Both the position numbers and the translations under genes were made by a program. Below the pieces are notes generated by a model, which worked only from the letters and a program-made list of their open reading frames with translations, was not told the DNA's origin and made no database searches. 64,000 bases of DNA, taken from positions 152,241 through 216,240 of the forward strand of contig JAQGDQ010000394.1 in NCBI GenBank assembly GCA_030141605.1, in the 5' to 3' direction. Positions 61,984 through 64,000 of the stretch are shown piece after piece (position 1 is the first letter of the stretch; the number at the start of each line of letters is the position of its first letter). This DNA comes from Tubiluchus corallicola. Lineage: Eukaryota; Priapulida; Priapulimorpha; Priapulimorphida; Tubiluchidae.

Positions 61984-62227
61984 GTTTGTTCACATGTTGT
62001 TGTCCCGTATGTTGATAGATGTGTACATGTTGTTGTCTCGTATGTTTATAGATGTGTACATGTTGTTGTCTCGTATGTTTATAGATGTGTACATGTTGTT
62101 GTCTCGTATGTTTATAGATGTGTACATGTTGTTGTCTCGTATGTTTATAGATGTGTACATGTTGTTGTCTCATATGTTTATAGATGTGCACATGTTGTTG
62201 TCCCGTATGTTTATAGATGTGCACATG
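61984..62227. repeat. 33-bp minisatellite, left of palindrome centre, about 7 copies
   Basis: Unit GTTGTTGTCTCGTATGTTTA plus TAGATGTGTACAT. 33 bp is 11 codons, which gives repetitive false ORFs on both strands. Confidence 0.96.
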
Positions 62228-62267
62228 CCATAGATCTTCGTATAAGATGTGTACATAAATTCACAAT

Positions 62268-62412
62268 AGATGTGCACATCTATAAACATACTGGGACAAC
62301 AACATGTGCACATCTATAAACATATGAGACAACAACATGTGCACATCTATAAACATACGAGACAACAACATGTGAACATCTATAAACATACGAGACAACA
62401 ACATGTGAACAA
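62268..62412. repeat. 33-bp minisatellite, right of palindrome centre, 4-5 copies
   Basis: Inverse orientation of the 61984-62227 array but with fewer copies. The 40-bp unpaired centre is at about 62228-62267. Confidence 0.95.
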
Positions 62413-63554
62413 ATATAATTATAAAATGAGTGAAACAGTCGCCAAACCAAAAACTTAAAATTAAATGACGCTTATCACAGATACTATAAGAAACTGGTTG
62501 TCCCTTCAAGTCAGCAATAAATCGACTTTTTGAGCTTAGAATAAAAGGATTAAGAAACTATTAATTTTACAGATTAGGATTTTATTCTTACCAGATTTTA
62601 ATTTTATTAAAATTTGATGCAGTAGGGCGGAATAGATAATTTACAATGCACATTGACTTTTGATCTTCCAGCTTATAGGTGTTGGTATTGATGGCCTATT
62701 GTGTTACTTATGTATAAGAACTTGCCAACAATATGAATAATTTTATTTAAAAGATACATTGGTTCCACGCAACGCAGCAGTACATGATAACAGATGACAC
62801 AGTAGACTCGTAAGATCAGAGCATTGTCCTTGTATTAACTTTGCCTACTCAAAGTTTCCAAAGATACTAAATTCGACTCACGCATTATTATGCCAATGAC
62901 TATTGTTTGTTTTCTATTTTAAATCATAGCTACAACAGAGTATAGAATTGGGGGACAAAGGCTGTAATTAAATAGCCGCCTTCACATAGATACATCATGA
63001 CTTATTAGCCAGCAATAATACTTAATGACAAGTTAAATTAGGTTTTATCCTAGACCCTTCAGCAGTTTTTTTGTACTGGCCTAAACATCAGCGTTAGTGC
63101 AGCCCCGTTTTTTTTTATAATCACAACAACTTTTCATCTTTTCATTTGAGAATTTTGGGGCTTCTTCTTTTGTTCGCATTTTTTCTCCGGGAAGACAAAA
63201 CTAACATTTTCATGTCTGAATTACACAGTATGATTACGTGATTCTTCTCAAATCGAGCAAATAACAGTTTTCAAATTTTCATGCTTCCGTGCGACATTAG
63301 GCTCATAATTTAGGAACATACCCCAGGGAATCTTTGCTTGACCAAGTATTTGTAATGAAGCCAATGTTGAAGAAGAAAAACACTTCATCATGTGCATCTG
63401 AGCCTTCAGTTGATAAGGGGTGCGTATGATATACTGAACAGAATGAACGACTACTGCTTGACTAGCTGAAGTTTAGCTGACAGAGATTATTTACAACTGA
63501 CTTTACACCAACATCAGCAGAGAAAGATCATAGGTTAGCTTTTACAATAAAATA

Positions 63555-64000
63555 GACTAGCTTCTACAACAAGATAGATTAGTCTATACAGCAATGTAGT
63601 CTAGTTTGTACAGCAATGTATGCTAGCTTGTACAGCAATGTACACTAGCTTGTACAGCAATGTAGACTGGTTTGTACAGCAATGTACACTAGTTTGTACA
63701 GCAATGTACACTAGCTTGTACAGCAATGTACACTAGCTTGTACAGCAATGTACACTAGTTTGTACAGCAATGTAGACTAGCTTGTACAGCAATGTACACT
63801 AGCTTGTACAGCAATGCAGACTGGTTTGTACAGCAATGTACACTAGTTTGTACAGCAATGTAGACTAGCTTGTACAGCAATGTAGACTGGTTTGTACAGT
63901 AATGTACACTAGTTTGTACAGCAATGTAGACTAGCTTGTACAGCAATGTACACTAGCTTGTACAGCAATGTAGACTGGTTTGTACAGCAATGTACACTAG
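63555..64000. repeat. 22-bp minisatellite, inverted copy (right arm)
   Basis: Reverse-orientation counterpart of the left array, beginning with the same degenerate edge units and continuing to the end of the window. Confidence 0.97.

Larger units (their letters stand above)
60390..64000. repeat. Large inverted repeat (palindrome) centred near 62.2-62.25 kb
   Basis: The sequence from about 62262 to the window end is the reverse complement of about 60390-62240, with small indels and a few percent mismatches. Paired anchors: 60851-60858 with 63526-63533, and 61901-61907 with 62491-62497. Both arms contain the 22-bp array, a unique 1.1-kb part (60850-61980) and a 33-bp array next to the centre. 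The right arm is cut by the window end, so the full arm length is unknown. Confidence 0.96.

Noticed and set aside
61889..62509. Repeated Met/Leu/Ser ORFs on both strands
   Set aside because: 33-bp minisatellite around the palindrome centre; mirror-image frames arise automatically from the inverted repeat.

Overview
This window is animal (metazoan) nuclear DNA. It is AT-rich, its genes are split by GT-AG introns from a few hundred bases to more than 6 kb, and it is full of minisatellites, small inverted-repeat transposons and tRNA-derived SINE remnants. The gene content (a cortactin-binding-protein-2 orthologue, the centriole gene HYLS1 and a receptor tyrosine kinase) and the sequence divergence suggest an invertebrate. 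I cannot assign a phylum from sequence alone. No prokaryotic, viral or CRISPR feature is supported.

Layout. (1) About 914-38766, minus strand: one large gene of 20 inferred coding exons whose splice phases all agree. They join into a 1444-residue CTTNBP2 orthologue: N-terminal CTTNBP2 motif and coiled coil, Ser/Pro-rich linker with PxxP motifs, ankyrin repeats, then a navigator-like P-loop ATPase region. (2) About 38767-40816: a head-to-head intergenic segment, probably a bidirectional promoter, with an 18-bp CACGTG palindrome and one arm of a roughly 50-bp inverted repeat that brackets CTTNBP2 exon 1. (3) 40817-44051, plus strand: HYLS1, two coding exons, with a poly(A) signal near 45756. 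(4) About 45.8-49.4 kb: convergent intergenic DNA with a transposon copy and a 62-bp minisatellite. (5) 49479-57748, minus strand: the last nine exons (transmembrane helix plus complete cytoplasmic kinase) of a receptor tyrosine kinase. Its extracellular part is not recognisable here. (6) 57.8-64.0 kb: two small inverted-repeat elements and a large inverted repeat centred near 62.2 kb, with minisatellites inside both arms, running off the window end.

The genes do not form an operon-like system. CTTNBP2 family proteins bind cortactin and the STRIPAK complex at the actin cortex, HYLS1 acts at centrioles and cilia, and the RTK signals at the membrane; only CTTNBP2 and HYLS1 may share a promoter.

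The most unusual observations are these. Two neighbouring CTTNBP2 introns carry tandem arrays whose repeat unit includes the intron's own 5' splice site (18 bp x5 and 50 bp x about 39). The P-loop and Walker B residues of CTTNBP2 look intact, whereas I recall them as degenerate in vertebrates. Long complementary GA and CU tracts flank the RTK exon that encodes the ATP-binding loop. Exon boundaries were inferred by eye from splice consensus, phase and family similarity; no alignment was run.
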